From Bacteroidales bacterium (GTDB taxonomy: Bacteria; Bacteroidota; Bacteroidia; Bacteroidales; Muribaculaceae): a stretch of DNA of 64,000 bases. The DNA is taken from contig SUXG01000001.1 of the NCBI GenBank assembly GCA_015061085.1, positions 1 to 64,000 on the forward strand, written 5' to 3'. Of this stretch, positions 62,909 to 64,000 are shown one piece after another. The notes under the pieces are model-generated. The model was not told where the DNA came from. It made no database searches and saw only the letters and a program-made list of their open reading frames with translations. Positions within the stretch are counted from its first letter, which is position 1. Every line of letters starts with the position of its first letter. The position numbers were made by a program, and so were the translations under genes.

Positions 62909-64000
62909 ATGAGATTTGACTACGATATAATTGTCATAGGAGCAGGTCATGCCGGTTGCGAAGCGGCAGCAGCTGCTGCGCGTTTGGGTTCATCAACATT
63001 ATTGATAACCGGCGATATGAATCGCATCGCTCAGATGTCGTGCAATCCTGCTGTTGGTGGTATTGCAAAAGGACAAATAGTGCGAGAAATAGATGCTCTG
63101 GGTGGGCAAATGGGTATTGTGACCGACCTTACGGCAGTTCAATTCCGTATGCTTAATCGCTCAAAAGGTCCGGCGATGTGGAGCCCACGAGTGCAGTCAG
63201 ATCGCACTCGTTTTATAGATGAGTGGAGAAAAATTCTTGATTCCACTCCAAATCTGTATCTGTTTCAAGACATGGTTACAGAGCTTATTTTTGACGCATC
63301 AAACGATGGCGATAAACCTTGCATAAAGGGTGTTAAGACGGCTCTTGGAATGACGTTTACGGCTCGCGCTGTCATTCTTACAGCCGGCACTTTCCTTAAC
63401 GGATTGCTGCATTTCGGTGAGACACAAATACCCGGTGGTCGTATTTCAGAACCGGCTTCTTACGGCATAACTGAGCAACTCAAGGAGATAGGTTTTACGG
63501 TTCAACGCATGAAAACCGGTACGCCGGCGCGCATTGACGGTCGTACTGTGGATTATTCTTTGGCGCAGTCGCAGTCAGGCGATGATGTCGTGAAAACAGA
63601 TGAAAACGGAGTTAAAAAGATCGTATCTCGCGATTTTCACAAGTTCTCTTTCTTGCCAAATGTCAAGCGCAAACTCATGCCGAGAGAGTGCTGGATTGTT
63701 CACACAAACCCTGCCGTTCACAAAGAATTGCACGACAATCTTGATCGTTCGCCTTTATATAATGGTCAGATTCAGAGTATCGGACCACGTTATTGTCCGA
63801 GTATTGAGACTAAAATTGTCACATTTGCCGATAAAGAAAGTCATCAATTATTCCTCGAACCGGAGGGTGAAACGACACAGGAATACTACATCAATGGCTT
63901 CTCTTCGTCTTTGCCATGGGATGTGCAAATTGACGCTTTAAAGAAGGTGGAAGCGCTCCGAAATGTCCATTTTTATCGTCCGGGATACGCGATAGAGTAT
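62909..64000 (+). CDS. mnmG: tRNA uridine-5-carboxymethylaminomethyl modification enzyme, 5' part
   Basis: MnmG (GidA) works with MnmE to modify the wobble uridine of certain tRNAs, using FAD. The first 364 codons are present, without a stop, and the gene runs off the right edge. Blocks seen are DYDIIVIGAGHAGCEAA (FAD binding), QMSCNPAVGGIAKGQIVREI, RSKGPAMWSPRVQSDR, AVILTAGTFLNGLLHFGE, RMKTGTPARIDGR and GPRYCPSIETKIV. The start ATG at 62909 lies 12 bases after the ybeY stop. Confidence 0.97.
   Translation, partial: MRFDYDIIVIGAGHAGCEAAAAAARLGSSTLLITGDMNRIAQMSCNPAVGGIAKGQIVREIDALGGQMGIVTDLTAVQFRMLNRSKGPAMWSPRVQSDRTRFIDEWRKILDSTPNLYLFQDMVTELIFDASNDGDKPCIKGVKTALGMTFTARAVILTAGTFLNGLLHFGETQIPGGRISEPASYGITEQLKEIGFTVQRMKTGTPARIDGRTVDYSLAQSQSGDDVVKTDENGVKKIVSRDFHKFSFLPNVKRKLMPRECWIVHTNPAVHKELHDNLDRSPLYNGQIQSIGPRYCPSIETKIVTFADKESHQLFLEPEGETTQEYYINGFSSSLPWDVQIDALKKVEALRNVHFYRPGYAIEY

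Overview
The window looks like the chromosome of a Gram-negative Bacteroidales bacterium, possibly Muribaculaceae-like. The evidence is Bacteroidetes-type promoters (TTTG, about 20 bases, then TAnnTTTG) in front of many genes, a dcw cluster with Bacteroidetes-style FtsQ and FtsL-like proteins, a MurE with the DNPR motif of meso-DAP adding enzymes, an outer-membrane lipoprotein and a TolC-type efflux system. The family assignment is inference. No rRNA or tRNA gene was seen.

Region 1 (1-10.5 kb, all minus strand) is one tightly packed operon. In transcription order it encodes a giant natural fusion of a SEDS glycosyltransferase (RodA/FtsW type) with a class B penicillin-binding protein, a membrane Ser/Thr kinase, an FHA-domain protein, a companion protein of unknown fold, a PP2C phosphatase and two MORN-repeat proteins, the second cut by the window edge. 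The content recalls the actinobacterial fha-pstP-rodA-pbpA-pkn locus and suggests a phospho-regulated cell-wall synthase.

Region 2 (10.5-11.2 kb) is an AT-rich gap with a cluster of DnaA-box-like 9-mers, a candidate oriC, although the orientation of most genes to its right argues against it. Region 3 (11.2-22 kb) holds nadA, an ECF sigma factor with a membrane partner, ychF, a lipocalin, an exported C1 peptidase and an EmrAB-TolC-like efflux operon.

Region 4 (22-37 kb) is an accessory patchwork. Genes of a phosphodiester-linked surface polymer (a TagD-like cytidylyltransferase fused to a dehydrogenase, an SDR, a TagF-like transferase, a family 2 glycosyltransferase, a Stealth phosphotransferase and a Wzx-like flippase) are interrupted by an AT-rich type II restriction-modification module, a Fic gene, the pyrH-frr housekeeping pair and a GH13 amylase. 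Four of the polymer genes, plus one lipoprotein gene at 61.8 kb, sit directly behind copies of a modular intergenic repeat. Every copy ends in a complete promoter whose -33 element lies in the arm of a variable palindrome. I regard this as the most original non-coding signal in the window.

Region 5 (37-59 kb, all minus) is a long dcw run: rsmH, ftsL-like, ftsI with a PASTA domain, murE, mraY, murD, ftsW, murG, murC, ftsQ, ftsA, ftsZ and a short, divergent FtsZ-like paralog with an internal duplication. It continues into an rlmL-like gene, purD, a membrane protein gene and pdxB. mraZ, murF and ddl are missing from it. Region 6 (59-64 kb) has an alpha/beta hydrolase paired with a beta-propeller lipoprotein, then ybeY and the start of mnmG, which runs off the window.
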